Below the pieces are notes generated by a model that was not told the DNA's origin, searched no databases, and saw only the letters and a program-made list of their open reading frames with translations. A DNA stretch of 64,000 nucleotides from Pseudomonas moraviensis (GTDB lineage Bacteria; Pseudomonadota; Gammaproteobacteria; Pseudomonadales; Pseudomonadaceae). Within the stretch, counting starts at the first letter, position 1. Every line of letters starts with the position of its first letter. A program made the translations under genes and the position numbers. Positions 50,791 to 60,870 of this stretch are shown here, piece by piece. The stretch covers positions 248,001-312,000 of the forward strand of contig NZ_LT629788.1 in NCBI RefSeq assembly GCF_900105805.1, in the 5' to 3' direction.

Positions 50791-51555
50791 ATGTACAAAC
50801 TTGAAGTCCAAGACCTGCATAAACGCTATGGCAGTCACGAAGTGCTCAAGGGCGTGTCCCTGAAAGCCGCCGCCGGCGATGTGATCAGCATCATCGGCTC
50901 CAGTGGCTCCGGCAAAAGTACTTTCCTGCGCTGCATCAACCTGCTCGAGCAGCCGCACGCCGGCAGGATCCTGCTCAACAACGAAGAGCTGAAACTGGTG
51001 GCGAACAAGGACGGCGCGCTGAAAGCCGCCGACCCGAAGCAGCTGCAGCGCATGCGTTCGCGCCTGTCGATGGTGTTCCAGCATTTCAATCTGTGGTCGC
51101 ACATGACTGCGCTGGAAAACATCATGGAAGCGCCGGTGCATGTGCTCGGTGTGTCCAAAGCCGAAGCCCGCGAGAAAGCCGAGCACTACCTGAACAAGGT
51201 CGGCGTGGCCCATCGCAAAGACGCGTTCCCGGGGCACATGTCCGGCGGCGAGCAGCAGCGCGTGGCGATCGCCCGGGCGCTGGCGATGGAGCCGGAAGTG
51301 ATGCTGTTCGACGAACCGACCTCGGCCCTCGACCCGGAACTGGTCGGCGACGTGCTGAAAGTCATGCAGGCGCTGGCGCAGGAAGGCCGCACCATGGTCG
51401 TCGTAACCCACGAAATGGGCTTCGCCCGTGAAGTGTCGAACCAGTTGGTATTCCTGCACAAAGGCGTCGTCGAAGAAAGCGGCAACCCGCGCGAAGTGCT
51501 GGTCAACCCGCAGTCGGAGCGTTTGCAGCAGTTCCTGTCGGGTAGCCTGAAATAA
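50791..51555 (+). CDS. aotP: Arginine/ornithine ABC transporter ATP-binding protein
   Basis: A 254-residue HisP/GlnQ-type ATPase. Walker A IIGSSGSGKSTFLR, Q loop SMVFQHFNLWSHMTALENI, signature HMSGGEQQRVAIARALA, Walker B VMLFDEPTSALDPEL, switch His in VVTHEMGFA. The ATG at 50791 is preferred to an in-frame GTG at 50776. Last transporter gene before argR. Confidence 0.94.
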   Translation: MYKLEVQDLHKRYGSHEVLKGVSLKAAAGDVISIIGSSGSGKSTFLRCINLLEQPHAGRILLNNEELKLVANKDGALKAADPKQLQRMRSRLSMVFQHFNLWSHMTALENIMEAPVHVLGVSKAEAREKAEHYLNKVGVAHRKDAFPGHMSGGEQQRVAIARALAMEPEVMLFDEPTSALDPELVGDVLKVMQALAQEGRTMVVVTHEMGFAREVSNQLVFLHKGVVEESGNPREVLVNPQSERLQQFLSGSLK

Positions 51556-51620
51556 ATCAGCGCTGCCGTTGTGCACTCGATTAGGTCATGCTTCGCGATC
51601 TTCTGGCTGGCTCAGGTCCC

Positions 51621-51709
51621 CTGTAGGAGCTGACGAGTGCAACGAGGCTGCGATCTTTTGATCCTGTTTTCGAAAATCAAAAGATCGCAGCCTTCGGCAG
51701 CTCCTACAG
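51621..51709. repeat. REP-like palindrome (second family)
   Basis: CTGTAGGAGCTGACGAGTGCAACGAGGCTGCGATC inverted against GATCGCAGCCTTCGGCAGCTCCTACAG. It separates aotP from argR. Confidence 0.9.
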
Positions 51710-51800
51710 GGATCTGCGTCGGACTCAGGAATTGTGTTCATTTCCGGGCTAGCATTGGCCCATGCCTTCATCACCGTTGTTCGTTTCGGATTGCCCGCCC

Positions 51801-52781
51801 ATGACTGCCCATCGAATTGGTTTCCTGATTTGGCCCAGCACTAAAGCCTTGACGCTGGCGCTGGCGGAGGAGGCCTTGCGTGTTGCGCAGCGGGTGCACC
51901 CGGATGTGGTTTACGAACTGTCATTCCTGCAGGCCGAGCCGCCTGCCGAAGGTGCCTGGCAATTGCCCGGTGAACCCTGGGCCGGCAAGCTTGAAAACTT
52001 CCAGAAACTCTTTCTGCTCGCTGACGAGCCGCCGACCACCCTGGCGCCGGCGCTGAGCAGTGCGCTCAAGCAAGTGGTGCGCGCCGGTTGCGTGATCGGT
52101 GGTCTGTCGGCCGGTGTCTATCCGCTGGCCCAGCTCGGGTTGCTCGACGGGTATCGCGCCGCCGTGCACTGGCGCTGGCAGGACGATTTCGCTGAGCGCT
52201 TCCCCAAGGTCATCGCCACCAGCCACTTGTTCGACTGGGATCGCGATCGCCTGACCGCGTGCGGCGGCATGTCCGTGCTCGATCTGTTGCTGGCGGTGCT
52301 CGCTCGTGATCACGGCGCTGAACTCGCCGGCGCAGTCTCGGAAGAACTGGTGGTCGAGCGCATCCGCGAGGGCGGTGAGCGTCAGCGCATTCCATTGCAG
52401 AATCGCCTCGGCTCCAGCCATCCGAAACTGACCCAAGCGGTGTTGCTGATGGAAGCCAACATCGAAGAGCCGCTGACCACCGACGAAATCGCCCAGCACG
52501 TGTGCGTATCCCGTCGGCAACTGGAGCGGATCTTCAAGCAATACCTCAACCGCGTGCCGAGCCAGTACTACCTCGAGCTGCGTTTGAACAAGGCCCGGCA
52601 GATGTTGATGCAGACCAGCAAGTCGATCATCCAGATTGGCCTCTCGTGCGGCTTCTCCTCGGGGCCGCATTTCTCCAGCGCCTACCGCAACTTCTTCGGT
52701 GCCACGCCGCGGGAAGATCGCAACCAGCGGCGCAGCAGCAGCCCGTTCGAATTGTCGTCAATGCCACCGGAGCGTGGCTGA
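51801..52781 (+). CDS. argR: Arginine-responsive AraC-family regulator ArgR
   Basis: A 326-residue regulator of the GATase1-AraC type. An N-terminal DJ-1/PfpI-like domain (HRIGFLIWPSTKALTLALAEEALRVAQR, with CGGMSVLDLLLAVLARDHG) precedes the AraC DNA-binding domain (TTDEIAQHVCVSRRQLERIFKQYL, IIQIGLSCGFSSGPHFSSAYRNFFGATPRE). In P. aeruginosa ArgR senses arginine and activates aot and aru. The ATG at 51801 (MTAHRIGF) fits the family better than the upstream in-frame ATG. Target half-sites are present upstream of aotJ and aruC in this window. Confidence 0.95.
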   Translation: MTAHRIGFLIWPSTKALTLALAEEALRVAQRVHPDVVYELSFLQAEPPAEGAWQLPGEPWAGKLENFQKLFLLADEPPTTLAPALSSALKQVVRAGCVIGGLSAGVYPLAQLGLLDGYRAAVHWRWQDDFAERFPKVIATSHLFDWDRDRLTACGGMSVLDLLLAVLARDHGAELAGAVSEELVVERIREGGERQRIPLQNRLGSSHPKLTQAVLLMEANIEEPLTTDEIAQHVCVSRRQLERIFKQYLNRVPSQYYLELRLNKARQMLMQTSKSIIQIGLSCGFSSGPHFSSAYRNFFGATPREDRNQRRSSSPFELSSMPPERG

Positions 52782-52788
52782 TCGCGGT

Positions 52789-55700
52789 TCAGTTGTTGCG
52801 GTTGAACTCCACACCGATGGAGATCTCCGACTCGTCGCTGCCATCGAGCGGTGGATTCAGGTCGATCTGACTTGCCTGTTCTTCAAACAGACGCATTTGC
52901 CGAGCGGCATTGTAGGTCTCAAGACGCAGTTGACTCTGCGGGTTCAAGGGATTGCCGCTGAAGTTGTAATGCGTCGCCACCTCGCCGGGACTGGAAGGAA
53001 ACTGACTCGGCAGCTCGCTGATGACGTTATCGGCCAGGTTCACCGACTCAAGCCCGGGCAAATCGAACAGCCCTTTGGGCGTTTCGCTCAGCCCGATATT
53101 GTTCAGACGCAATACCCGCAGATTGACTAGTCTGCTCAGGTCGGGCACGTTGCCCAGCGGGTTGTCGCCCAGGTCCAGGGAAAGAAGGTTTTTCATCCCG
53201 GCGATGGCGTCTGCGGCTTGCCGTGGAAGCGTGATGCGGCAGTCTGGCAGGCTCAGGTTCGCCAGTGAATCCAGTCCCAGAATCGCAGGCGGGATTTCCC
53301 TCAGCGGATAATTGCGAATGTCGACCCCGCGCAGCTTCGGAAACAGCTCCACCAACCGATTGACGCCCGGCGGCGAAGCGGCCGTGCTGGTCAGCCCCAG
53401 CTGTTCGATGTAGTCGAAGCGTCCGGCCAATGGCGGCAGCTCTCCAGTGAACGACAAATCACAGACGAACGCGTTGTCCCCTGGCGATTTCGGATAGCGC
53501 CGCAGACGTGCTACCAGATTTTCCTTGAAGCGTTTTCGGCGGGCCGATTCCCGGCGCGCGGCCTCTCCTTTCAGGGGCGTGCGGAGCACCGGGTCGTGCG
53601 CAGTCTCGTTGCTCCAGGTATCAAGGCGCGTCAGCAATCGGGTTATTTCGGTCTGTCGGCGCATCAGCTCGACGCGACCGTCGGCCAGCGTGCCGGGCAG
53701 ACGATACAGCAGGTCGTTGGCTTCGAAAGCGGTTAACGAGGGGTACAGCGACTGAATCAGGCTCAAGTCAGCTGATTCGCCCCACACGCCCAGATTGTCC
53801 CCCGTGATCTGAAAGGTCGCTTTGATGCGTTCTCTCGACGCCGCCGACAGCGGATTGGCGCCGATATCCACGCCATTACCGGTGTAGGGAACCAGGTCAC
53901 TCGGCAACTCGGTAATGTTGTTGTCGTTCAATAATGCGGCGCCCAGCTGCGGCAGTTGCTCAAGCCCTGCAGGCACTGCGTCGATGCCGGTTCTTATCAG
54001 GTCGAGGAACCTGAGGTCCGTCAGCGCCGATACATCGGGGGTGGTCTGTAAAGGATTGCCGAACAGGTCCAGTGCCTTCAAGCGGACAAGCGTGGACAAC
54101 GTCGCTTGCCCGGCCGCATCAAGCGTGATCTCGCAGCGGCTCAACATCAGCGTTTCAAGCGACCGCATGCTCTCCAGCGCCTGCGGCATCCGGCCCAGGT
54201 TGCAGCCTTTGAGTTCCAGTCCATTCAAGCCGCTGAAGCTTGTGAGGAAACCGTCCGGAACGCCTGAGCCGCCATCGCCCGCGATCTGCAGATGAGTGAT
54301 GTGGCTGAAATCTGCGCTCAACTGCGGTAATTCGCCGGCAAATTTCGCCTCCGTTTCGAACCTGTCCAGGCGTAACGCCAGGTCCCGCGTGCGTCGGCCG
54401 CGCCAAAGCTCTTCGAGGCGCTCACCGAACTGTTGCCTGGCGACAAGTTGCGCCGCCCGCGCTTCGGCCGTCCACGGTTGTCCTGTAGCAGGGTTGCTGA
54501 CGGGCACTTGCTCGCGCCAGGTGTTGAGGTCACTGATCATGCGGGCGATTTCCGCTTCCCAGCGGATCAGTTGCGCCGTACCGGCCTGCAACGTACCGGG
54601 GAGTCGGTAAATCATGTCGCTGGCTGCAGCATCGTCCAGGAGCGGAAACAGCCGGCGCGCCAGGGTTATATCCGCCGTCGCGGGCCTGACCCGGAAGTTG
54701 CGACCGTGCACTGCGTGGTAGGCCTTGATCCGCTCGCGCGCATTGAGGGACAGCGGGTTGCCGGTCAGATGTATGCCATCGGCACGCTGTGGGTTGGCCG
54801 TGAACAAAACCTCCGGCAGTTCAGTCATGTGGTTGTCGTTGAGGTATGCGCTCTGCAGTGTCGGGTGGTCGATGATCCCCTCAGGCAGGGCAGTCAGGCC
54901 GGTATTCATCAGGAAGATATCCCCCAGCGCCTGCATGCCGCGCAGATCGGGTGCCATGGCCAACGGGTTATCGCTCAGATCCACAAGCTTGAGGGTAGGC
55001 AAGGAATCGAGTACATCCTGTCCGGCGCTCGTGAGCGTGACGGCGCAGTGACGCAGGCGCAGTTCCTTGAGCGTCCGCAGGCCTGCCACGAAAGCCGGGA
55101 TTTCCTTCAGGGCGATGGCTTTCAGTTCCAGAGCCTGGAGGTTGGGGAATTGTTCGACGAACGTCCCGATGTTGCTGATTGCAGCGTTTCCGCTCAGCTT
55201 CAGGCTTTCAACGTGGCTGAAATCCGCGGTCAGCCGGGGCATGTCGCCAAAGAATTTCAGGTCGGCCGAAAAGAAACCGCTTCGCGCTGCAGTCTCGCTC
55301 GACCGCTGTCGCCATAACGCCTCCAGGGCCTGTTTGAACGCGGTTCGCGCAGTTGTCTGCGCCTGTAATTCAGCGGCGGACAGCAACTGCCCGGTAACCG
55401 GATGGGTGGCTGTGATCTGCTCTGTCCACTGCGCGAGATCGAGCTGCATCTGTTCCAGCTCTGCATGCCATTGATCAAGCTGGATACGGCTGTCCGCCAG
55501 GGTGCCGGGCAGGTCGTAAATCATATCGCTGGCCTGTTGCTGGTCGAGGTCGGGAAACAGTTGGCGGGCGAGGGCAATGTCCTGGCCGTCGGCGGGCACT
55601 TCAAAGTCGTGTTGATAAAGGCGGTAATAGGCTTTGATCTTGTCCCGCGCTGCGGCCGAGAGCGGATTGTCGGAAAGATAAATGCCATCGCTGCCAGTTG

Positions 55701-58700
55701 CCGGAATGTCGAACAGGGCATCGGGAAGGTCGGTGATGCGGTTGCCGGTCAGCACTGCAATGGGCTGATTCGGGTGGCTGGCCAGCCCATCGGGCACCAC
55801 GGTAAGACCGCTGTTGGACAGGTCGATATACCTCAGTTCCGGCAGCAGGTTCAGATCGGGAAATGTCCCCAACGGGTTGTCGCTCAGGTCCAGCCTGCGC
55901 AGGTTGTTCAGCGACACCAGCGCAGCCTGGTTTTCCGGGGTCAGGATCACGCCGCAGTTCTTCAGCTCCAGCTCGCTCAGGCCGGGCAGGCTGACTCCCG
56001 CCAGTGTGGTTGTGTCCAGGTCGAAGCCGTCCAGGCGCAGGGTAGTCAGGTTGGGGAAACGTTCCAGGAATGGCGCGATGGCGGAGAGGTTCCTGTTGCC
56101 GATCAGGTTCAATCGCGAAACGTGGTCGAAATTGGCGCTGAGTATCGGCATGGTGCCGCTGAACTCGGCATTTGCCCTCAGTTCATCAGCGCGGCCGAAC
56201 GCGGTCCGGCTGCGCCAGAACAACTTGAGTTGCCGGGCAAAGGAACGCCTGGCATTGATTTCGCGGGGGTCTTCTTCAAATGTCGTCGACGTGCCGGATT
56301 CAGGTGGAGCGATGGAAGCCTGAGCGATCCATTGATCCAGTTCGACGTTCATCTGGCTCAGCTCTGTCTCCCAGCGTGACAACTGGGCGCGGGCGTCGGC
56401 CCAGGTGCCGGGTAGCCGGTACAACACCTGAGTGGCCTGCTCGGCATCCAGGTTGGGGAACAGGTTGATGGTGCGTCGCAGGTCTTGCGACTTGGGGCGG
56501 ACGCCGAAGTGTTTGCCGGTGTGGCTGTAAAAGCTTTTTACCCGTTCGCGAGACGCAGTGGACAACGGGTTGTCAGCAAAGGTGTAGCCATCGCTCAGAG
56601 AACTGGCCAGTTTGAAGAAACCGTCGGGGATGCGCGTGATCCGGTTGCCGTCGAACTGCGCAGAGATCAATCGCGGATGATCGAGTACGTCATCCGGCAC
56701 GGCGTAGAGGCCGGTGTTCGACAAGTTGACGTAACGCAGCGAGGGCATTGCGTGCAGATCGGGAGGCAGGCCCAACGAATTGCCGTGCAGATCGAGCAGG
56801 GTGAGTTGCGGTAATGAGGCCAGCACCGATTGGGTCGTGGTGGTCAGGCTGACTCGGCAATTGCGCAATCTCAATTCGCGCAGCGCCGGCATCGAGCCGA
56901 GCGCCTGGGGCAGGCTGGGCAGATTGAGATTGCGCGCATCCAGGCTTTGCAGTTGCGTGAAAGAGTGGAGAAAGCTGTCGAGAGAACCGGTCGTGGCATT
57001 GCCGTCGATCGCGAGCAGAGTGATGTGGCTGAAGTCGGCCGACAGCACAGGCAAGTCGCCCAGGATGCCGTGGGTCAACAACAAGGCGTGGCCCGAGGCG
57101 GCACCCTGCGGATCGATCCCGACGACGTTCTCACGTCGCCAGCCCTGGAGCAGTTGTTCCCTGAGCAATCGCCGGTTGCGAATGTCCGCGCGTCGCTCGA
57201 TTGCCGTGAGCACGCTACCCGTCTCTGGATGTCGGGCGGGCGGGTCGTTGGCCCAGACCTGCAGCTCGTGCTGCAGTTGCAGATAGTCATCTTGCAAACG
57301 AACCAGTTCCGCGCGAGCGCCGGACGGGCTGGCGCGCATGCTCCGCGCCAGGTGCTGGATCCGGCGATCCGACATTCTCGGGTAGAGGACCCGTATGTCT
57401 GCTTCAAGGGTGCGTTGTGGGGCGTCCTCCAGCGTGATCGCACGGGAAAGCCGTGGGTAACCCTCGGCACCCACCAGGCGTAACGTATCGATTTTCGGCG
57501 GCGTGACCGGATGTTCCGCCAGCACCTCCCGCAGCTCGCTGCGTTCCAGCGTGCGCTCGCGGATTGCGGCCTTCAGCGCCTGTCCCTCATCGATCCGCAG
57601 ATCCAGACTCTGGCGTTCGCTGTCGGGCAGGGCATGGAGCAGGCCGGAATAGAAATCGCTGAGCGAATGCAGTGCCTGGCCGCGCTCATCGTAGGGTTGA
57701 TAGCGCCCGTCGTCGGTGCGCACGAGGACTTTTTGCTCGGGGGCGTCTTCGCGGCCGATGCTGTCGAGTACCGGGCCGTCGTAACGGCCGTCGCGGATTT
57801 CGATGCGCACATCGCCGCTCCAGCCGGGCAACAGTTTGAGGCTATGCAGGGCGAGGGCATCGGAATCGGGATTGCTCACCGAACCCAGTTGCAGCCCTTC
57901 GTAGGCGCGGGCGACGCGCACTTCCTGGCGGGCCAGTTGCAGCAGCTCCTGCTGGCGCGGCGGGACCTGGCCCTGGTCGAGCTGTAACAGTTCGCCGCCG
58001 GTGGCGGTATCGAGCAGTTCGCGGGTGATGCTGACCGGCAGGTCGGGGGCTTGCGCCTGGAGCGGCTGTGCCAGTGGGTCGTCGATGGGTTGCAGCGCCT
58101 GATAGCGTGATTCGAACAATGTGTTTCTGTGGGTTTTCGCGAGGCCGACCAGTTGCTTGCGCAGGGTCTGGCTGCGAACGTCCAGTGATGGCGTCAGCGC
58201 AAAGGGTTCAGCCAGCAACGCCTTGATCTGCGCTTCATCGAGAACCGCGAGCAAGGATTTGAGCAGGTCGCCTCCGACCAGGCGATCCTGCTGCAGTTCT
58301 GTCAGGGGCAGGCTTTCGTCTGCAGAGGATTGCCAGAGCAGTTCGCCTTGTCGGTCGATCAGACGCAGTCGTCTGTTGCTCGGCCAACCGCCGTGGTCGG
58401 CAAGCAATTGCAACTGGGTGACCGGATCGGCACGCAAGAAATCTTCAGACGCTTCGCTGTCGAGCTGATCGATGAAGCGCTGCAGCTGCTGGTCGATCCT
58501 GAAGCGCTGAATGCTGTCGGCCAGCAGCGGCGGGACCTTTTCCTGATGGACATGCATCTTGCGCAAAACGTCTTCGCTGGCGCCACTGACCTGCAGAATG
58601 GTTTCCCGCTCGGCCGGCGAAAAGCTCTCGACCGACGGGCCGATGCGGCGCAGTGCGGTTTCGCCGTCCCACTCGAGCGGTTGCTCGAGCTCCGTGTGCC

Positions 58701-60567
58701 AGGCGCCTTCACCGTTATGGCGGACCACCGGTTGGTAGGCGTCGGGTCGGGTGGGATGTTCGATGCGGTACTGCCCGGACATCTCGTCGGGTTTCACTGA
58801 AAAATGCGCATCGTCGAGGGGCAGCAGTTGCTTGTCCTGATGGGCATGCAGGCCCAGTCCGTCGGGTTGCGAATTGGCTGGCGGACGCAGCGGGTGCCTG
58901 TAACGCTCAAGATCGGGCTGCCAGTAGCGGGTTTCGCCTTTGGCCAGTTTCACCGGTTTGAAGCGGTCGATGAACGCCACGACCTCTGTGGGCAGTACCT
59001 TGCGGAATTCGGCCGCGCCAATCGCCCCGCCCACTGCGAAAAGGCCCAACTGAATCATCGAATCGACGGTGTCCATCAGGTGCCCGATGGCTTCGGTGTT
59101 GCGGCCCTGTGCCCACTCGACGATGCCCTCGAAAGTTTCGTCGAGCATCTGATAAGCCATGTACGCCATCATCGCCTCGCCCAGCACCGGCACGAATGGC
59201 GCGACGATCAGGGCAGCGGTCTGGACGATGCTGGAAAGGATATTGACCACCGAATCCCAGAATGCCCAGCGCGCGCGTTGGTCGACCCAGGCCGTCGGGA
59301 CGGCGATGACTCGGGCATCGTTGAAGACCTTGTTCAGTTTGGCCTGGTGCAAGTGCTGCCACAGGTCGTCGTAGAACGGCACGAGCGCGCTCTGCAGATC
59401 GGGCCGTTCCACAGGTGTTTCTCGCCAGGCGGGCAGGGCGCTGCCGGGCTCGTGCGGGTGCCATTTGATTTCGCTCAGCCGGCTGTTGAGTGTGCTGAAG
59501 AAGTAGCCCCGTTGTTCGTGATTGACGAAGCGGCTGAAGAACTGCTGGTACTCCGTTGACCGCAACTGGCGCGTCAGCTCGACGAGCATTTCAGCCGGCG
59601 ACGCGTACTCCTTGAACGGATGCTCGGGGTCGTTCGGTACATAGGCCACGACGCGTGCAGCGTCGCGTGTCACGTACAGATCCGCAGCGAACACGACGAT
59701 GCCGGTAAGCGGCGCACAAAGCATGGTCATGTCATGGCGCAGCACCGGTGCACCGTTGATGTAAATGCCGGTCATGCCGTCGAGCATGGCGTCGACCAGA
59801 CGAAAGTGATTCTCCGATACGTCACGGTTCATCCGCGCCCATTGCAGCGCGGCTTTCATCGCAGCTTTCTCGCTGGCGTCCAGTTTGCCGCGTAACACCG
59901 TCGCGACCATCGGATCGGAGTAACCGAGATTGTTTTCCAGACTGGCTTTGTACTGCGCACCGATGTCCAGGCGGCGACACAGTTGGGTGAAGGCCGCAAT
60001 ACTGAGTCTGGCCTTGATCTGCGGCAGTGGCTCGAACTGCCCGCCTGGGGAGGGCGCAGTGGTGTAGGTCGATGCCGCTTCGAAAGCGTTTTCGTGCGTT
60101 TCCCGGTCCTCGAAGTTATGCAGCGCGGCATCCAGCAACGATACCGTCCAGACGCGGGCGCCCGTGCTGATGGCAAACCATGGCGTCGTCACGGGGATGT
60201 ACAGGCGCACGAAGGTGCCTCTGACGTCCAGATCGAGATCGAAGCATTTTTTCAGTTCCGCCTTGAGCAACGGCTCGGCGAACGCGGCGGCGTCCTGCAA
60301 ATGTTCCAGGCTTTTGTCCACTTGGCTGTGCGCGGTGATACTTGTTGCAGTGAGGTCTTTCAGCACAGCGTGCTGTTCGGTGGCAGCGAGCCTGAGTGTC
60401 TCCGGCATTTGCGCAGTGCTGTTTTTCAGTGCCTGGCGCCGGGAGGCGGAGGTGTTGCCGAGCCACTGGGGAATCGCGTTTTTCAGGGGTTGATAATGCT
60501 CGTCCGGATGTTGTGGATCGGGCGTCTTGCTCGAGGTTGTCGGTGAGTGTCGATCAGACAGGTGCAT
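52789..60567 (-). CDS. Giant leucine-rich-repeat protein with dermonecrotic-toxin-like N-terminus (DUF6543-type)
   Basis: A 2,592-residue protein of the LRR effector-like family common in Pseudomonas. Residues 1-1000: helical DUF6543-type region (FVRLYIPVTTPWFAISTGARVW), with a hydrophobic segment near 450-480 and 520-540. From about 1,150 on, five modules repeat with a period near 302 residues. Each has an ADFSHITxLxLxGN start, several 23-24-residue LRRs (LDLSDNPLGTFPDLNLLPELRYIDLSNSGL), and, in the first four, a helical linker with LPGTLADxRxQLxxW. No NEL ligase domain (no Cys-Asp active site) follows; it ends in an acidic tail. No signal peptide. ATG at 60567 has AAGGA 7 bases upstream. 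Export route and target unknown. Confidence 0.85.
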   Translation of the reverse strand: MHLSDRHSPTTSSKTPDPQHPDEHYQPLKNAIPQWLGNTSASRRQALKNSTAQMPETLRLAATEQHAVLKDLTATSITAHSQVDKSLEHLQDAAAFAEPLLKAELKKCFDLDLDVRGTFVRLYIPVTTPWFAISTGARVWTVSLLDAALHNFEDRETHENAFEAASTYTTAPSPGGQFEPLPQIKARLSIAAFTQLCRRLDIGAQYKASLENNLGYSDPMVATVLRGKLDASEKAAMKAALQWARMNRDVSENHFRLVDAMLDGMTGIYINGAPVLRHDMTMLCAPLTGIVVFAADLYVTRDAARVVAYVPNDPEHPFKEYASPAEMLVELTRQLRSTEYQQFFSRFVNHEQRGYFFSTLNSRLSEIKWHPHEPGSALPAWRETPVERPDLQSALVPFYDDLWQHLHQAKLNKVFNDARVIAVPTAWVDQRARWAFWDSVVNILSSIVQTAALIVAPFVPVLGEAMMAYMAYQMLDETFEGIVEWAQGRNTEAIGHLMDTVDSMIQLGLFAVGGAIGAAEFRKVLPTEVVAFIDRFKPVKLAKGETRYWQPDLERYRHPLRPPANSQPDGLGLHAHQDKQLLPLDDAHFSVKPDEMSGQYRIEHPTRPDAYQPVVRHNGEGAWHTELEQPLEWDGETALRRIGPSVESFSPAERETILQVSGASEDVLRKMHVHQEKVPPLLADSIQRFRIDQQLQRFIDQLDSEASEDFLRADPVTQLQLLADHGGWPSNRRLRLIDRQGELLWQSSADESLPLTELQQDRLVGGDLLKSLLAVLDEAQIKALLAEPFALTPSLDVRSQTLRKQLVGLAKTHRNTLFESRYQALQPIDDPLAQPLQAQAPDLPVSITRELLDTATGGELLQLDQGQVPPRQQELLQLARQEVRVARAYEGLQLGSVSNPDSDALALHSLKLLPGWSGDVRIEIRDGRYDGPVLDSIGREDAPEQKVLVRTDDGRYQPYDERGQALHSLSDFYSGLLHALPDSERQSLDLRIDEGQALKAAIRERTLERSELREVLAEHPVTPPKIDTLRLVGAEGYPRLSRAITLEDAPQRTLEADIRVLYPRMSDRRIQHLARSMRASPSGARAELVRLQDDYLQLQHELQVWANDPPARHPETGSVLTAIERRADIRNRRLLREQLLQGWRRENVVGIDPQGAASGHALLLTHGILGDLPVLSADFSHITLLAIDGNATTGSLDSFLHSFTQLQSLDARNLNLPSLPQALGSMPALRELRLRNCRVSLTTTTQSVLASLPQLTLLDLHGNSLGLPPDLHAMPSLRYVNLSNTGLYAVPDDVLDHPRLISAQFDGNRITRIPDGFFKLASSLSDGYTFADNPLSTASRERVKSFYSHTGKHFGVRPKSQDLRRTINLFPNLDAEQATQVLYRLPGTWADARAQLSRWETELSQMNVELDQWIAQASIAPPESGTSTTFEEDPREINARRSFARQLKLFWRSRTAFGRADELRANAEFSGTMPILSANFDHVSRLNLIGNRNLSAIAPFLERFPNLTTLRLDGFDLDTTTLAGVSLPGLSELELKNCGVILTPENQAALVSLNNLRRLDLSDNPLGTFPDLNLLPELRYIDLSNSGLTVVPDGLASHPNQPIAVLTGNRITDLPDALFDIPATGSDGIYLSDNPLSAAARDKIKAYYRLYQHDFEVPADGQDIALARQLFPDLDQQQASDMIYDLPGTLADSRIQLDQWHAELEQMQLDLAQWTEQITATHPVTGQLLSAAELQAQTTARTAFKQALEALWRQRSSETAARSGFFSADLKFFGDMPRLTADFSHVESLKLSGNAAISNIGTFVEQFPNLQALELKAIALKEIPAFVAGLRTLKELRLRHCAVTLTSAGQDVLDSLPTLKLVDLSDNPLAMAPDLRGMQALGDIFLMNTGLTALPEGIIDHPTLQSAYLNDNHMTELPEVLFTANPQRADGIHLTGNPLSLNARERIKAYHAVHGRNFRVRPATADITLARRLFPLLDDAAASDMIYRLPGTLQAGTAQLIRWEAEIARMISDLNTWREQVPVSNPATGQPWTAEARAAQLVARQQFGERLEELWRGRRTRDLALRLDRFETEAKFAGELPQLSADFSHITHLQIAGDGGSGVPDGFLTSFSGLNGLELKGCNLGRMPQALESMRSLETLMLSRCEITLDAAGQATLSTLVRLKALDLFGNPLQTTPDVSALTDLRFLDLIRTGIDAVPAGLEQLPQLGAALLNDNNITELPSDLVPYTGNGVDIGANPLSAASRERIKATFQITGDNLGVWGESADLSLIQSLYPSLTAFEANDLLYRLPGTLADGRVELMRRQTEITRLLTRLDTWSNETAHDPVLRTPLKGEAARRESARRKRFKENLVARLRRYPKSPGDNAFVCDLSFTGELPPLAGRFDYIEQLGLTSTAASPPGVNRLVELFPKLRGVDIRNYPLREIPPAILGLDSLANLSLPDCRITLPRQAADAIAGMKNLLSLDLGDNPLGNVPDLSRLVNLRVLRLNNIGLSETPKGLFDLPGLESVNLADNVISELPSQFPSSPGEVATHYNFSGNPLNPQSQLRLETYNAARQMRLFEEQASQIDLNPPLDGSDESEISIGVEFNRNN

Positions 60568-60725
60568 GACCATTCCTTGGCGGTGATAAGAACCCTCAGC
60601 AAATCAGCAGCAAGCGCCTGCCGTGCGGTACATATTCATATCTCTTTCGCGAGGCTGACTTGGTATTCTGCGCGGCCTCCCGCAAATCGGCCGTGCCCGG
60701 TAAACTGCGCCTTTGCGACGCTATA

Positions 60726-60792
60726 TGTCGCATTGCCGTAAACCCGGGAAAATCCGGGGTTTGCGCTATAAGAAGTTGTCGCTTGGCGACAA
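60726..60792 (+). promoter_or_regulatory. ArgR operator pair upstream of aruC
   Basis: Two exact TGTCGC-N8-AA half-sites, at 60726-60741 and 60777-60792, 51 bases apart, with the hairpin AACCCGGGAAAATCCGGGGTT between. They lie 79-145 bases before aruC and 160-225 bases before the divergent LRR gene. Confidence 0.8.
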
Positions 60793-60870
60793 GGCCGGGC
60801 ACCAAACTGTCCTTACAATCCCCCCATCGCTCGCCAGTTCCAGGCGGGTGTTCCTCTTCAGGAGACTCCG

